Shown here: piece after piece, positions 25,107 through 35,089 of the stretch | Layout: every line of letters starts with the position of its first letter | Position numbering within the stretch: the first letter of the stretch is position 1 | Source of the DNA: Rhodobacteraceae bacterium LNNU 3342 | GTDB lineage: Bacteria > Pseudomonadota > Alphaproteobacteria > Rhodobacterales > Rhodobacteraceae | Direction: 5' to 3' | Length of the DNA: 64,000 nucleotides | Assembly: GCA_008711135.1 (NCBI GenBank) | Contig: VUAW01000007.1 | Location: 62,001-126,000, forward strand | Made by a program: the position numbers and the translations under genes | Notes under the pieces: model-generated | The model's database searches: none | What the model was told of the DNA's origin: nothing | The model's input: only the letters and a program-made list of their open reading frames with translations

Positions 25107-25385
25107 ATGGACCTTCGTCAGGCGGTAGAGGAACTCGCCGATGTGCAGGCGGAACTGGCGCGTCTGCGGGCCCGCCAGGCCGAGCTGGAGGAGATGTTCC
25201 TGTCCGGCCCCGCCCGGGTGGAAGGTCCCTGCCATATCGTCGAGGTCGAGGAGATCCGCTGCAACCTGTTCGATCGCGCCCGCCTGCCCGAGGAGGTGCT
25301 GACCAACCCTTCCTACTATCGCGTCAGCCACCGCAAAGAGATCGTGGTCACGCCCCGGTCCCTGCAGCGGATGGGGCATGCCTGA
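25107..25385 (+). CDS. Small coiled-coil protein of unknown function inside the urease locus
   Basis: The 92-residue product from ATG 25107 has a perfect AAAGGAG ribosome site six bases upstream, which decides this start over a longer frame beginning at 25059. Residues 1-32 form a strongly predicted amphipathic coiled coil (LRQAVEELADVQAELARLRA). The rest is a mixed domain (VEGPCHIVEVEEIRCNLFDR, NPSYYRVSHRKEIVVTPRSL) with two Cys. There is no signal peptide or membrane helix. It is transcribed against the urease genes, between ureC and ureE. I do not recognise the family; its strong ribosome site makes it a real gene. Confidence 0.65.
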   Translation: MDLRQAVEELADVQAELARLRARQAELEEMFLSGPARVEGPCHIVEVEEIRCNLFDRARLPEEVLTNPSYYRVSHRKEIVVTPRSLQRMGHA

Positions 25386-25637
25386 AGAAGCAAGGTCGAA
25401 CCAGCCTGCGGAACCCGCCCGCAGCAGATGACCAAAAGGGGCTGTGTCACCTCTGAGACCATTGCTGTAAAAGAGCGGGGATCCAGAGCGAGCGACCCCT
25501 TCGGCACCGAACCGGCCGTCGCCTGAATTTCGGCGGATGTCGGGCCAGCAGTAACCCGCCGCGATGACAGCCGCCCTTAACGCAGTTGTCAATTCGAAGT
25601 GCCACTGCCCCCTAACGAATGACTTCGGTTACTGCGG
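25386..25637. other. Intergenic stretch between the 92-residue gene and ureC
   Basis: These 252 bases contain a short hairpin (CTGCGG at 25406-25411 with CCGCAG at 25419-25424) that may terminate the plus-strand gene, and otherwise no frame with a ribosome site or recognisable product. Base composition is a little lower in GC than the neighbours. It could be the remains of a lost gene, but I see no match I can defend. Confidence 0.4.
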
Positions 25638-27347
25638 CTAGAACAGGAAATACCGCTGCGCCAGGGGAAGCTCCCGCGCCGGTTCGCAGGTCAGAAGCTC
25701 TCCGTCCGCGCGCACTTCGTAGGTTTCGGGATTGACCTCGATTCGGGGCATCGCGTCGTTCAGGCGCATGTCGCGCTTGCCGATCCCGCGGGTGCCACTG
25801 ACGGCGACAAGGTCCTTGGCCAGCCCAAGCTGTGCACCTACCCCGGCTTCGACCGCGCCACCCGACGCGAAGATCACCGCCGACCTTTCCACCGACCGGC
25901 CCATCGCGCCGAACATCGGTCGGGAATAAACCGGCTGCGGCGTCGGGATAGAGGCGTTCGGATCGCCCATCTGCGCCATGGCGATGGTCCCGCCCACCAG
26001 AACCATGTCGGGCTTTACGCCGAAGAACGCCGGCGACCAGAGCACCAGGTCCGCGCGCTTGCCTTCCTCGATAGAACCGATGTGCCGGGAGATTCCGTGC
26101 GCGACGGCAGGATTGATCGTGTATTTCGCGATGTAGCGGCGAACCCGAAAGTTGTCGTTGTCGCCGGTTTCCTCGGCCAGGCGGCCGCGCTGCTGCTTCA
26201 TCTTGTGGGCGGTCTGCCAGGTGCGGATGATCACCTCGCCCACCCGCCCCATTGCCTGGCTGTCGGACGAGATAATCGAGAACGCGCCCATGTCGTGCAG
26301 GATATCTTCGGCTGCGATGGTCTCGCGCCGGATGCGGCTTTCGGCAAAGGCCACATCCTCGGGGATCGACTTGTCGAGGTGGTGACAGACCATGAGCATG
26401 TCGAGATGCTCTTCAATCGTGTTCACCGTGTAAGGCATCGTCGGGTTCGTCGAGCTTGGGATGACGTTCGGATGGCTGACGACCTTGATGATGTCGGGGG
26501 CATGTCCGCCGCCCGCGCCTTCGGTATGGAAGGCGTGGATGGTGCGGTCGCCGATGGCGGCCAGCGTGTTTTCGACAAAGCCGGATTCGTTCAGCGTGTC
26601 GGTGTGGATCATCACCTGCACGTCCAGATCATCGGCCACGGACAGGCAGCAGTCGATGGCGCCGGGGGTGGTGCCCCAGTCCTCGTGCAGTTTCAGGGCG
26701 CAGACGCCGGCCTGCACCTGTTCGACCAGCGCGGGCGGAAGGCTCGCGTTGCCCTTGCCCGACAGGCCGACGTTCACCGGCACCGCATCCAGCGCCTGCA
26801 TCATCCGCCCGATGTGCCAAGGCCCCGGCGTGCAGGTGGTGGCGAGCGTGCCATGCGCTGGGCCTGTTCCGCCGCCCAGCATCGTCGTGATGCCGGAATG
26901 CAGCGCATCATCGACCTGTTGCGGGCAAATGAAGTGAATATGCGCGTCGAACCCGCCGGCGGTCAGGATGCGCCCCTCGCCCGCGATGATTTCAGTCCCC
27001 GGGCCGACGACGATGTTGACCGCCGGCTGAGTGTCCGGATTGCCCGCCTTGCCGATCCGTTCGATCCGCCCGTCACGCAGGCCCACATCTGCTTTGTAGA
27101 TGCCGGTATGGTCCAGGATCAGCGCGTTGGTGATGACCGTGTCCATCGCACCTTCGGCCCGGGTTGCCTGCGATTGGCCCATCCCGTCGCGGATGACCTT
27201 GCCGCCGCCGAACTTGACCTCTTCGCCATAGGTGGTCAGGTCGCGCTCCACCTCGATGATGAGGTCGGTGTCGGCCAGCCGCAGCCTGTCGCCGGTCGTG
27301 GGGCCATACATGTCCGCATAGGCGGCGCGGGAAATCCTTGCGGGCAT
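25638..27347 (-). CDS. ureC: Urease subunit alpha
   Basis: UreC is the catalytic subunit that hydrolyses urea to ammonia and carbamate at a dinuclear nickel site. The 569-residue protein has full length and the conserved ligands: the [10 protein letters not shown] pair of His near residues 133-135, the carbamylated Lys in ALKLHEDWG near residue 218, the following [12 protein letters not shown], and the mobile flap [13 protein letters not shown] near 318. The N-terminal [20 protein letters not shown] is diagnostic. It follows the 111-residue hypothetical gene after nine bases and is the last gene of the structural block. Confidence 0.97.
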   Translation of the reverse strand: MPARISRAAYADMYGPTTGDRLRLADTDLIIEVERDLTTYGEEVKFGGGKVIRDGMGQSQATRAEGAMDTVITNALILDHTGIYKADVGLRDGRIERIGKAGNPDTQPAVNIVVGPGTEIIAGEGRILTAGGFDAHIHFICPQQVDDALHSGITTMLGGGTGPAHGTLATTCTPGPWHIGRMMQALDAVPVNVGLSGKGNASLPPALVEQVQAGVCALKLHEDWGTTPGAIDCCLSVADDLDVQVMIHTDTLNESGFVENTLAAIGDRTIHAFHTEGAGGGHAPDIIKVVSHPNVIPSSTNPTMPYTVNTIEEHLDMLMVCHHLDKSIPEDVAFAESRIRRETIAAEDILHDMGAFSIISSDSQAMGRVGEVIIRTWQTAHKMKQQRGRLAEETGDNDNFRVRRYIAKYTINPAVAHGISRHIGSIEEGKRADLVLWSPAFFGVKPDMVLVGGTIAMAQMGDPNASIPTPQPVYSRPMFGAMGRSVERSAVIFASGGAVEAGVGAQLGLAKDLVAVSGTRGIGKRDMRLNDAMPRIEVNPETYEVRADGELLTCEPARELPLAQRYFLF

Positions 27348-27356
27348 TCGATCCTC

Positions 27357-27692
27357 TTACTTGCGGGGCTTCGGCGGTGTCAGGGACAGCGGCCCCGCCT
27401 TGGTCAGCCGCGCGACATTGGCGGTGGTCTTGCGCCGCAGCGGCTTGATGATGGCCTGCGTCACAAGATCGGGCCGGTCGCCCCGGGCGTGGGCCAGCAT
27501 GCCGGCCCGCGCGGCATGGGCAAAGGCCGCCTGCTTTTCCGCCACCATGCGCAGATTTTCACCGGGGGGAGAGGTCCACATCCCCATCGCGCCAAGGCAG
27601 CGCAGAGCGATGACGGCCTGGGCCTCTGCCATGAGGCTCCAGACGGCGAAGCCAGCCCGCCAGAGGTCGATCGGTGTCGCAACGCCCTTCAT
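27357..27692 (-). CDS. Small helical protein encoded between ureB and ureC
   Basis: The 111-residue protein is mainly helical with a hydrophobic Ala/Leu/Met-rich centre ([40 protein letters not shown]) and a basic C-terminus ([20 protein letters not shown]). Its pattern resembles phasin-like helical proteins, and similar proteins in Rhodobacteraceae have been labelled antifreeze proteins, which is probably only a composition effect. It overlaps ureB by ATGA and lies nine bases before ureC, so it is co-translated with the structural subunits. The role is unknown; it might help folding or nickel loading. Confidence 0.7.
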   Translation of the reverse strand: MKGVATPIDLWRAGFAVWSLMAEAQAVIALRCLGAMGMWTSPPGENLRMVAEKQAAFAHAARAGMLAHARGDRPDLVTQAIIKPLRRKTTANVARLTKAGPLSLTPPKPRK

Positions 27693-27994
27693 AGCGGCCC
27701 CATCACGGCTTGGTTGAATCCGAACACCCGCCGCGCCCCTTGCAGGGGGACCAGCGTAACTTCGCGCGTCTGGCCGGGTTCGAACCGGACGGCGGTGCCT
27801 GCCGGGATGTCGAGCCGCCAGCCGCGGGCTGCATCCCGGTCGAACGAAAGGCCCGTATTGGTTTCGGCGAAATGATAGTGGCTTCCGACCTGAACCGGAC
27901 GATCGCCGGTGTTGGATACAGAAAGCACCCGCACCTCTTGCCCGTCGTTCAGGATGATGTCGCCGTCGGCTGGGAAGACCTCGCCGGGGATCAT
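27689..27994 (-). CDS. ureB: Urease subunit beta
   Basis: UreB is the second structural subunit of the urease trimer. The 101-residue protein starts at ATG 27994 ([18 protein letters not shown], the canonical N-terminus) and contains [20 protein letters not shown] and the C-terminal [15 protein letters not shown]. Its start overlaps the stop of a short upstream frame by ATGA, and its end overlaps the 111-residue gene by ATGA, so it is translated as part of a continuous coupled series. A longer frame reaching into ureA has no ribosome site or homology and is rejected. Confidence 0.96.
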   Translation of the reverse strand: MIPGEVFPADGDIILNDGQEVRVLSVSNTGDRPVQVGSHYHFAETNTGLSFDRDAARGWRLDIPAGTAVRFEPGQTREVTLVPLQGARRVFGFNQAVMGPL

Positions 27995-28098
27995 CGGCGC
28001 GGTTCCCGGACGCGGACCGGAATGGGAATCGGCTGGGGCGCCGGGGCTGCGATACTGTCGATCAGGTCGATCAGCCGGGTCAAAATCCTGTGGAGCAT
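27991..28098 (-). CDS. Candidate 35-residue small protein between ureA and ureB
   Basis: ATG at 28096-28098 is preceded by AAAGGA eight to nine bases upstream, only 12 bases after the ureA stop. The frame encodes 35 residues: a hydrophobic/amphipathic start ([20 protein letters not shown]) and a Pro-rich tail ([14 protein letters not shown]). Its TGA overlaps the ATG of ureB as ATGA, the same coupling used elsewhere in this operon. This suggests a real translated small gene or a leader that controls UreB synthesis. No family is recognised, so confidence is moderate. Confidence 0.5.
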   Translation of the reverse strand: MLHRILTRLIDLIDSIAAPAPQPIPIPVRVREPRR

Positions 28099-28110
28099 GG
28101 GCAGATCCTT

Positions 28111-28413
28111 TCAGCGGATCGGGTGGTGGACCGTGACAAGCTTGGTGCCGTCGGGGAACGTCGCCTCGACCTGCACGTCGTGGATCATCTCGGCGATGCC
28201 GGGCATGCACTGGTCGGCGCGCACGACATGGGCGCCGGTTTCCATGAGGTCAGCGACGGTGCGGCCGTCGCGGGCGCCCTCAACCACGAAATCGGTGATG
28301 AGCGCGATGGCTTCGGGGTGGTTGAGCTTGACGCCTCGTTCAAGACGATTGCGCGCGACCATGGCTGCAACGCTGACCAGAAGCTTGTCCCTTTCGCGCG
28401 GCGTCAGGTTCAT
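28111..28413 (-). CDS. ureA: Urease subunit gamma
   Basis: UreA is the smallest structural subunit of urease. The 100-residue protein begins [20 protein letters not shown] and contains [20 protein letters not shown] and [20 protein letters not shown], all highly conserved. It lies 12 bases after ureD and before the candidate 35-residue frame. Length and sequence are normal for an unfused bacterial gamma subunit. Confidence 0.97.
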   Translation of the reverse strand: MNLTPRERDKLLVSVAAMVARNRLERGVKLNHPEAIALITDFVVEGARDGRTVADLMETGAHVVRADQCMPGIAEMIHDVQVEATFPDGTKLVTVHHPIR

Positions 28414-28425
28414 TCGGTTCCTTTC

Positions 28426-29241
28426 CTAGATCTGCCAGACACGCGGCAAGGGCCGCCCGTCCCGCAGCACAAGCAATACCTGCGCCACAGCCCGTTTCAA
28501 GGGCAAGCTGTCCGGCGCCATCAGCCGCACCACGCAGCGCCCGGCCCAGGCCGAGGCCGCGGCCTCGATCCCTTCGGGCAGCGCGGCGCGGACTGGGGCC
28601 AGCGCATCCTCGGCCCCCGGGGCGGCGAGGACAATCGTGGCCAGCGCGCGTTGGGTTCCCGTGGTTGCCGCACGGCCCAGCGCCGCGCCCGTCAGCCGCA
28701 GCGGTTCGACCAGCAGCGGCTGACCGTCGCGTCGGATTTCCCGCCAGTCCGTCAGCGTCAAGCTTTGCAGCGTCTCGCCCATCGCGGCGCGGCCCAGAAC
28801 GATCATTTCTGCCATCAGGAAGGTGGCGTCGCCGGTCAGATCGGCAATGGTGCGGCGGCAGAGGCTGCTGCGGTCGAAAAGGATGGTCTCCTGCGGCAAC
28901 CAGTCGAGCCGCCCGCCCTGCCCGACGCGAAAATCTACCCGAAGCTCTGCCCGTCCTGCGGCGCTGGCATAGGCGCGTTCCGCCGTCTGCGTCGTAGCCA
29001 CCGCCGTGGCACCGGGTCCAAGGTCAAGACCAAAGCTCAGCCGGTCGCCGCCGGTCAGCCCGCCAGAGGTATTGAGGAACACGACCTCTGGCACCGGGCC
29101 ATGGCTGCGCGGCAGAATCACCTTGGCCGAACCGACCTGCCGCAGCGTGCCTAACCGCACCCGCCCCTGCTGAAGCGACAGGCTTGCAAACCCCTCGCCC
29201 CGGCTGCGCTGGAGCATTCCTGTTACGCTGCCATCCGGCAT
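28426..29241 (-). CDS. ureD: Urease accessory protein UreD
   Basis: UreD (UreH) binds apo-urease and forms the nickel channel with UreF and UreG. The 271-residue protein has the family motifs LPRSHGPVPEVVFLNTSGGL with TGGDRLSFGLDLG, the ATTQTAERAYAS segment and WLPQETILFDRSSLCRRTIA. I chose ATG 29241 (MPDGSVTGMLQ) because it gives the usual length; an in-frame start at 29373 adds 44 residues without family resemblance. It is the first gene of the urease structural operon; the promoter must lie in 29242-29468, shared with the divergent secreted-protein gene. No urea transporter genes are next to it. Confidence 0.93.
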   Translation of the reverse strand: MPDGSVTGMLQRSRGEGFASLSLQQGRVRLGTLRQVGSAKVILPRSHGPVPEVVFLNTSGGLTGGDRLSFGLDLGPGATAVATTQTAERAYASAAGRAELRVDFRVGQGGRLDWLPQETILFDRSSLCRRTIADLTGDATFLMAEMIVLGRAAMGETLQSLTLTDWREIRRDGQPLLVEPLRLTGAALGRAATTGTQRALATIVLAAPGAEDALAPVRAALPEGIEAAASAWAGRCVVRLMAPDSLPLKRAVAQVLLVLRDGRPLPRVWQI

Positions 29242-29468
29242 ACCTGTCCCCGCGATCAACGGCTCCGAGCTTATACTGCGCCTTCCGCCGCGCCAAGGGT
29301 GGGCCCCGGGGGAACCAAGGCATGCGCTGGCGGGTTTCCCATCGAACGGGCGAACCGCCTGAAAAAGCGGCACGGTGCGAACATCCGGTGGCAGGTTTTC
29401 GCGCGCCTTTGGCCACAGGTTGTGACGGCCGCACCCCTGCGCTAGGTCGCGCCCGGAGGAATGACACG

Positions 29469-30134
29469 ATGAGGAAAGAGATCCCGATGACTTGCCTGCC
29501 GCGCCTTGCAGCCCTTGCTGTGCTTCTTTCGACGGCCAGCCCGGCGCTGGCCCAGCAGGATCCCTCGACAGGATTTCCGCTTCCGCCGGGGACTGAAGGC
29601 GGCGGGACGGCCGTGCAGGGCGAAATGGGCATCGGCGGCAGGGGCGAAGGCACCAGCGGCGAAGGCGTCATGACGGAACCCGGGCAAGAGACTGGGCAGC
29701 AGGATCAGCAGCCGCAGCCAGCTCCGCAGCAGGCCCAGCCACAGGCGCAGGGCGGCGACCTGAGCGAGGCCGCCACCGATCCCGGACTTGCCTCCGAAGG
29801 CGGGCTGGAGCGGCCGGAGGGCAGCGTCGGCGACTGGCTGCCCCCCGCAATCGAGTTCCCCGAGGATATGCAGGTGGTGATTGACAGCGCGGTCGGGTCC
29901 TCTACCCGGTTGCTTCAGTTTTCAACCCGCGAGGATGCCGAGGCTCTGATCGCCCGCTGGCGCGACGCCCTGCGGCAGACAGGCTGGCAGGTCGATCCCT
30001 CGCCCGAGATGATAGAAAACCAGCAGATCCTGTTTTCAGGCCCCGGGATCGGCAGCGCGCAGGTGATCATCATTCCGTCGCAATCCGACGGGGCGCAGGT
30101 GATCCAGATCGACGCGTCGCTGAACCTCGAATAG
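29469..30134 (+). CDS. Secreted protein of unknown function with Gln/Pro-rich linker
   Basis: The 221-residue product has a Sec signal peptide (CLPRLAALAVLLSTASPALA, cleavage after ALAQ), about 80 residues of Gly/Gln/Pro-rich linker and a C-terminal domain of about 90 residues (FPEDMQVVIDSAVGSSTRLL, FSTREDAEALIARWRDALRQ, GWQVDPSPEMIENQQILFSG). The final part alternates strand and helix and looks like a small ferredoxin-like sensor or binding fold. ATG 29469 has GGAGGA eight bases upstream; ATG 29487 is possible. Located between ureD (divergent) and pyrC. No function recognised. Confidence 0.7.
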   Translation: MRKEIPMTCLPRLAALAVLLSTASPALAQQDPSTGFPLPPGTEGGGTAVQGEMGIGGRGEGTSGEGVMTEPGQETGQQDQQPQPAPQQAQPQAQGGDLSEAATDPGLASEGGLERPEGSVGDWLPPAIEFPEDMQVVIDSAVGSSTRLLQFSTREDAEALIARWRDALRQTGWQVDPSPEMIENQQILFSGPGIGSAQVIIIPSQSDGAQVIQIDASLNLE

Positions 30135-30189
30135 ACCCCTCGCCATCGCGGGCCAAACGGTGTAACGGGGCCCGAAACGCGAGGGGATC

Positions 30190-31227
30190 ATGACTAAACT
30201 CACCATTCGCCGCCCGGACGACTGGCATCTGCATCTGCGCGACGGGGCGATGCTTCAGGGCATCCTGCCGGAAACCGCCCGCCATTTCGCCCGCGCGATC
30301 ATCATGCCGAACCTCGTGCCGCCGGTGGTGACGGGCGAACAGGCCGCCGCCTATCGCGACCGCATCCTTGCCGCCCTGCCCGAAGGCGCGGTCTTCGAGC
30401 CGCTGATGACCCTGTACCTGACCGAAGATACCGACCCCGCCGATGTTGCGGCGGCGGCGGAATCCGGCCTTGTGAAGGCGGTGAAGCTTTATCCCGCAGG
30501 CGCCACGACCAATTCCCATTCCGGGGTGCGCGACTTCGACAACGTGCGCCCGGTGCTGGAGAAGATGGCGGAGATCGGCCTGCCGCTTTGCCTGCATGGC
30601 GAGGTGACGGACAGCGACGTCGACATCTTTGACCGCGAGGCCGTGTTCATCGACCGCGTGCTGGACCCGATCCGCCGTGCGACGCCGGGGCTGCGGGTGG
30701 TGATGGAACATATCACCACATCGGACGCGGTGGCCTATGCCCGATCGGCGGGCGATGACTTGGGTGCCACCATCACCACGCATCACCTGGTCATCAACCG
30801 CAACCATATCCTCGTGGGCGGGATCAAGCCGCATTACTACTGCCTGCCAGTGGCCAAGCGCGAAACCCATCGCCTTGCACTGCGCGAAGCGGCAACCAGC
30901 GGCGAGGCGCGCTTCTTCCTTGGCACGGATTCCGCCCCGCATATCGATGCGCTGAAGGAACACGCCTGCGGCTGCGCGGGCTGCTTTACCGCGACGAACA
31001 CCATGTCGATCCTAGCCGAGGTGTTCGAACAGGAAGGCGTTCTGGACCGGCTGGAAGGGTTCGCCTCGCTCCACGGTCCGGCCTTCTACCGCCTGCCGGT
31101 GAACGAGGGCACGCTGACCCTGACAAAGGGCGAGCCGGTCTCCTACCCTGAGAAAATCCTGACAGGCGCCGGCCCTGTGACGGTCTTTGACCCCGGCTTC
31201 CCCCTGCACTGGCACGTGAGCAATTGA
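30190..31227 (+). CDS. pyrC: Dihydroorotase (class II, PyrC type)
   Basis: PyrC closes carbamoyl aspartate to dihydroorotate in pyrimidine synthesis. The 345-residue enzyme has the zinc-binding start [16 protein letters not shown], the carbamylated Lys segment [15 protein letters not shown], the metal His in [11 protein letters not shown] and in [12 protein letters not shown], and [10 protein letters not shown] near the C-terminus. This is the Escherichia coli-like class, different from the PyrC2 form fused or next to pyrB. It lies 10 bases before pyrE, so the two are an operon. Confidence 0.96.
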   Translation: MTKLTIRRPDDWHLHLRDGAMLQGILPETARHFARAIIMPNLVPPVVTGEQAAAYRDRILAALPEGAVFEPLMTLYLTEDTDPADVAAAAESGLVKAVKLYPAGATTNSHSGVRDFDNVRPVLEKMAEIGLPLCLHGEVTDSDVDIFDREAVFIDRVLDPIRRATPGLRVVMEHITTSDAVAYARSAGDDLGATITTHHLVINRNHILVGGIKPHYYCLPVAKRETHRLALREAATSGEARFFLGTDSAPHIDALKEHACGCAGCFTATNTMSILAEVFEQEGVLDRLEGFASLHGPAFYRLPVNEGTLTLTKGEPVSYPEKILTGAGPVTVFDPGFPLHWHVSN

Positions 31228-31237
31228 GAGGCATCCG

Positions 31238-31912
31238 ATGATCCCCACCTCCTTCCCCGACAAGGCCGAGATGGCGCGGCTGACCGCACGGATGCTGCTG
31301 GAAATCAAGGCGGTGCATTTCAACGCCGAAGAGCCGTTCATCTTCGCCTCCGGCCTGCCCTCGCCGGTTTATATCGACTGCCGGAAGCTGATCTCCTATC
31401 CGCGCATCCGGTCCACGCTGATGGACTTCCTGACCTGCACCGTGCTGCGCGATGCGGGGTTTGAGGCGTTCGACAACATCGCGGGCGGCGAAACCGCGGG
31501 CATTCCCTTTGCCGCGCTGGTCGCCGAACGGATGGGCCTGCCCATGACCTACGTGCGGAAAAAGCCGAAAGGTTACGGCCGCAATGCCCGGATTGAGGGT
31601 GCGATGACTGAAGGCCAACGCGTTCTGCTGGTCGAGGATCTGACCACCGACGGCGGGTCGAAACTGTCCTTCGTCGACGCGATTCGGGAAACCGGCGCGA
31701 CCTGCGGCCATACCGCGGTGATCTTCTACTACGGGATCTTTCCCGAAACGATCAAGACGCTGGGCGACCACGGGGTGCAGCTGCACCACCTCTGCACCTG
31801 GTGGGACGTTCTAGCCGAGGCCAAGGCCTCTGGCGCCTTCGACGAGCGCACGATGAACGAAGTCGAATCCTTCCTGACGGCGCCGCAAGTGTGGCGCGAT
31901 GCACGCACCTGA
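31238..31912 (+). CDS. pyrE: Orotate phosphoribosyltransferase
   Basis: PyrE converts orotate and PRPP to orotidine 5'-phosphate. The 224-residue protein contains [20 protein letters not shown] (the orotate-side start), the [19 protein letters not shown] catalytic loop and the PRPP-binding motif [20 protein letters not shown]. The N-terminus and length fit the type I alphaproteobacterial form. It follows pyrC in the same operon. Confidence 0.95.
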   Translation: MIPTSFPDKAEMARLTARMLLEIKAVHFNAEEPFIFASGLPSPVYIDCRKLISYPRIRSTLMDFLTCTVLRDAGFEAFDNIAGGETAGIPFAALVAERMGLPMTYVRKKPKGYGRNARIEGAMTEGQRVLLVEDLTTDGGSKLSFVDAIRETGATCGHTAVIFYYGIFPETIKTLGDHGVQLHHLCTWWDVLAEAKASGAFDERTMNEVESFLTAPQVWRDART

Positions 31913-32041
31913 TCCCTACGCGGCGGCGGCGATTGACCCGCCCCTGCCGCACGCTCACAATGTTCCGATCCCGGCGCAAGCCGATTGAACCGCGCGGCCC
32001 GATGGGCAATAAGCCGGGGCTCGGACCAGAAGGGGTTGGAC

Positions 32042-33535
32042 ATGAACGACGTCGCAGCGATCCGGAGCGCGCAACCGGCAGATACCGGTGAAGGCCTCCC
32101 GCATAACATCGAGGCGGAACAGCAGCTTCTGGGCTCGATCCTCACGAACAACGACGTTTATGACCGGATTGCCGCGATCATCCGGGCCGACCATTTCTTT
32201 GAACCGGTCCACAAGCGAATCTTCGAAATTGCAGCCGCGCGAATCCAGAAGAACGCCCTTGCCTCGCCAGTAACGCTGAAGGCCTTCTTGGAAGACGACC
32301 CCGGGCTGAAGGAACTGGGCGGCCCGGCCTATCTGGCCCGTCTGGCCGGGGCAGCGATTTCCGCCTATGCGGCGCGCGATTACGCACAGATGATTTACGA
32401 TCTGGCCGTGCGGCGCGAGCTGATCGCGCTGGGCCGTGACATTGCCGCCAAGGCCGGACGTGTCGATGTGACCTCAGAGCCGCGCGAACAGATCGTCGAG
32501 GCGGAACAGCGGCTTTACAAGCTGGGCGAACAGGGCCACGCGGAAAAGGGCTTCCAGTCCTTCCTGAAGGCAGTGACGGACGCCGTGAACGTGGCCAACG
32601 CGGCCTATCAGCGGGACGGCGGGCTTGCGGGGGTATCGACCGGGCTGGTCGATCTCGACAAGAAGCTAGGCGGGTTGCACCGGTCGGACCTTCTGATTCT
32701 CGCCGGTCGTCCGTCGATGGGTAAGACCTCGCTTGCGACCAACATCGCCTTCAACGTCGCCAAGGCGTACAAGAAAGGCCGCCTGCCCGATGGTACCGAA
32801 GGCACGGTTCAAGGTGGCATTGTCGGTTTCTACAGCCTTGAGATGTCTGCCGAACAGCTTGCCGCGCGGATCCTGTCCGAAGCCGCGGAAGTGCCAAGCG
32901 AGCAGATCCGCCGCGGCGACATGACCGAGGCCGAATTCCGCAGATTCGTGGAAGCTGCCAAGGCGCTCGAATCCTGCCCGCTTTACATCGACGATACGCC
33001 GGCCCTACCGATCAGCCAGCTTGCCGCCCGTGCGCGGCGGCTGAAGCGGACGCATGGGCTGGACGTGCTGATGATCGACTACCTTCAGCTGGTCCGTCCC
33101 GCCACCGCCAAGGACAGCCGCGTGAACGAGGTGTCAGAGATCACGCAGGGCCTGAAGGCTATCGCGAAAGAGCTTGATATTCCTGTGATCGCCCTGTCGC
33201 AGTTGTCGCGTCAGGTGGAAAACCGCGAGGACAAGCGGCCCCAGCTTTCGGACCTGCGCGAATCCGGCTCGATCGAGCAGGATGCCGACGTGGTGATGTT
33301 CGTCTACCGGGACGAATACTACAAGGAGCGGGAAAAACCCGGCGAGGATAACCTTGAGGCCATGGCCAAGTGGCAGGAAACCATGGAGCGCGTGCACGGC
33401 AAGGCCGAGGTCATCATCGGCAAGCAGCGTCACGGCCCCATCGGCACCGTGGAACTGAGCTTCGAGGGCCGCTTCACCCGCTTCGGCAACCTTGTGAAGC
33501 CTTGGCAGCAGGGTGCGAATCCCGGCGAATACTGA
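32042..33535 (+). CDS. dnaB: Replicative DNA helicase DnaB
   Basis: DnaB is the hexameric 5'-3' helicase at the replication fork. The 497-residue protein has the N-terminal primase-binding domain ([20 protein letters not shown]), the linker, and the RecA-like C-domain with Walker [13 protein letters not shown] near residue 222, Walker [13 protein letters not shown], and the motif [20 protein letters not shown] ending in [23 protein letters not shown] 32042 gives the usual start; a frame opening at 31985 is only an extension. It precedes alr by 46 bases. Confidence 0.96.
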   Translation: MNDVAAIRSAQPADTGEGLPHNIEAEQQLLGSILTNNDVYDRIAAIIRADHFFEPVHKRIFEIAAARIQKNALASPVTLKAFLEDDPGLKELGGPAYLARLAGAAISAYAARDYAQMIYDLAVRRELIALGRDIAAKAGRVDVTSEPREQIVEAEQRLYKLGEQGHAEKGFQSFLKAVTDAVNVANAAYQRDGGLAGVSTGLVDLDKKLGGLHRSDLLILAGRPSMGKTSLATNIAFNVAKAYKKGRLPDGTEGTVQGGIVGFYSLEMSAEQLAARILSEAAEVPSEQIRRGDMTEAEFRRFVEAAKALESCPLYIDDTPALPISQLAARARRLKRTHGLDVLMIDYLQLVRPATAKDSRVNEVSEITQGLKAIAKELDIPVIALSQLSRQVENREDKRPQLSDLRESGSIEQDADVVMFVYRDEYYKEREKPGEDNLEAMAKWQETMERVHGKAEVIIGKQRHGPIGTVELSFEGRFTRFGNLVKPWQQGANPGEY

Positions 33536-33581
33536 TCGCTTTCCGCTTGACCCCTGCGGTCGGGCGGAGGACACACCTGCC

Positions 33582-34631
33582 ATGGCAAGCGGAACACTTC
33601 ATATCGACCTTGGCGCGATCGCCGCGAACTGGCGCGCGCTGGATGCGGCATCGGGCCCTGGAACCCAGACAGGGGCGGTGGTAAAAGCGGATGCCTATGG
33701 CCTTGGTGCGGGGACTGTCGCCCGGGCCTTGGCCGATGCGGGCGCCCGGCGCTTCTTCGTGGCGCAGGCAGAGGAAGGCGTCGCGGTGCGCAAGGCCCTT
33801 GGCGCCGGCCCGCAGATCAGCGTATTTTCCGGTCACATGGATGGGGACACGCCGCTGATTGCGGAACATGATCTGACGCCGATGCTGAATTCGGTCGATC
33901 AGCTTTCCCGCCATCTTGAGGCCCTACCTGACCAGCCCTTTGGCATCCAGCTTGATACCGGGATGAACCGGCTGGGGATGGAACGCGCCGAATGGGCCGC
34001 GGTGGCGGAGATCGCCCTGTCGCGCAAGCCGGTCCTGCTGATGAGCCACCTCGCCTGCGCGGATGAGCCCGATCACCCGGCCAACGCCCGCCAACTCGCG
34101 GAATTCCATGCGCTGACCGACGGGACGAACGTGCCCCGGTCGCTGTCGGCGACGGGTGGCATCCTGCTGGGGCCTGACTATCATTTCGACCTGACACGGC
34201 CAGGGGTGGGCCTTTATGGCGGCCTGCCGTTCGAAAACGCCCTGGAGGCCGTGCGCCTGTCGCTTCCGGTGGTGCAGACGCGGACGGTCGAACCGGGTGA
34301 AGGCGTCGGCTATGGCTGCAGTTGGGTCGCAGAGCGCACGTCGTTGGTTGCCACTGTTTCAGGTGGTTACGCCGACGGGCTGCACCGCGCGCTCAGCAAC
34401 AAGATCGATCTTTGGGCCGGTGACGTGCCCTGCCCGGTGGTGGGCCGGGTGTCGATGGACCTGATCACGGTGGATGTCACCGACCTGCCAGAGGTGCCGC
34501 CCGCGCTCGACGTCCTTGGCCCGCATCAGGGCGTCGATGCCGTGGCAGAGGCGGCAGGCACCATCGGGTATGAGATCCTGACCTCACTCGGCCCGCGTTA
34601 CGCCCGCCGCTATGCCGGGGGCCGGGGCTGA
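33582..34631 (+). CDS. alr: Alanine racemase
   Basis: Alr makes D-alanine for peptidoglycan with pyridoxal phosphate. In the 349-residue protein the cofactor Lys is Lys35 in [12 protein letters not shown]; the second catalytic region is [20 protein letters not shown] with GGYADGLHR, and [16 protein letters not shown] is the C-terminal signature. ATG 33582 fits the family start ([16 protein letters not shown]). It is between dnaB and a small membrane protein gene; the next gene starts 17 bases after its stop. Confidence 0.93.
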   Translation: MASGTLHIDLGAIAANWRALDAASGPGTQTGAVVKADAYGLGAGTVARALADAGARRFFVAQAEEGVAVRKALGAGPQISVFSGHMDGDTPLIAEHDLTPMLNSVDQLSRHLEALPDQPFGIQLDTGMNRLGMERAEWAAVAEIALSRKPVLLMSHLACADEPDHPANARQLAEFHALTDGTNVPRSLSATGGILLGPDYHFDLTRPGVGLYGGLPFENALEAVRLSLPVVQTRTVEPGEGVGYGCSWVAERTSLVATVSGGYADGLHRALSNKIDLWAGDVPCPVVGRVSMDLITVDVTDLPEVPPALDVLGPHQGVDAVAEAAGTIGYEILTSLGPRYARRYAGGRG

Positions 34632-34648
34632 GCCTGCGCCGTCCCCGC

Positions 34649-35089
34649 GTGCCCTGGTGGCTGGCGGGGCTGAACCTGGCGCTGCTGCTGGCCTATCCGG
34701 TTGCATGGTTCCAGCCGATGCTGACGCTGCGCCTGTTCCGCTGGGGATCGGAAACGACCGTGTCGGTCATCACCGGACTTCAGTCGCTTTGGGGGCAGGA
34801 CGCGATGCTGGCGCTGCTGGTGACCTGCCTTGCGGTGCTGGCGCCCTATCTCAAGACGCTGGGACTTGCGCTGGTGCATTTCCGGCTCGCCTCGCCCCGC
34901 ATTTCGCCCATGCTTTACTGGCTGGGTAAGCTGGCCATGGCTGACGTTTTCCTTGTGGCCGTCTACATCATGGTGCTGCGGGGCCTCGGGCTGGGACATG
35001 TGGCGACGCAGCCGGGGCTTTACCTGTTCACGGGCTGCATCCTGCTGTCGCTTCTGCTATCAGCCCTGACTGAGAGACGAGGAGCCTGA
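34649..35089 (+). CDS. Paraquat-inducible protein A-like membrane protein
   Basis: The 146-residue product has four membrane helices (LAGLNLALLLAYPVAWFQPM, DAMLALLVTCLAVLAPYLKT, KLAMADVFLVAVYIMVLRGL, LFTGCILLSLLLSALTERRG). The pattern with a Pro-x-Leu after the first helix and the MADVFLVA segment is like one half of PqiA. PqiA works with MCE proteins in lipid transport, but no MCE gene is present here. The start is probably GTG 34649; CTG/TTG codons nearer the alr stop cannot be excluded. Its TGA overlaps the radA ATG by one base. Confidence 0.72.
   Translation: MPWWLAGLNLALLLAYPVAWFQPMLTLRLFRWGSETTVSVITGLQSLWGQDAMLALLVTCLAVLAPYLKTLGLALVHFRLASPRISPMLYWLGKLAMADVFLVAVYIMVLRGLGLGHVATQPGLYLFTGCILLSLLLSALTERRGA

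Noticed and set aside
25074-25592. Minus-strand frame of 172 codons over the 92-residue gene and its 3' gap
   Set aside because: It covers a gene with a perfect ribosome site, has none itself, and no recognisable product.
26082-27875. 597-codon plus-strand open frame opposite ureC
   Set aside because: It lies over the complete urease alpha gene and lacks any recognisable domain.
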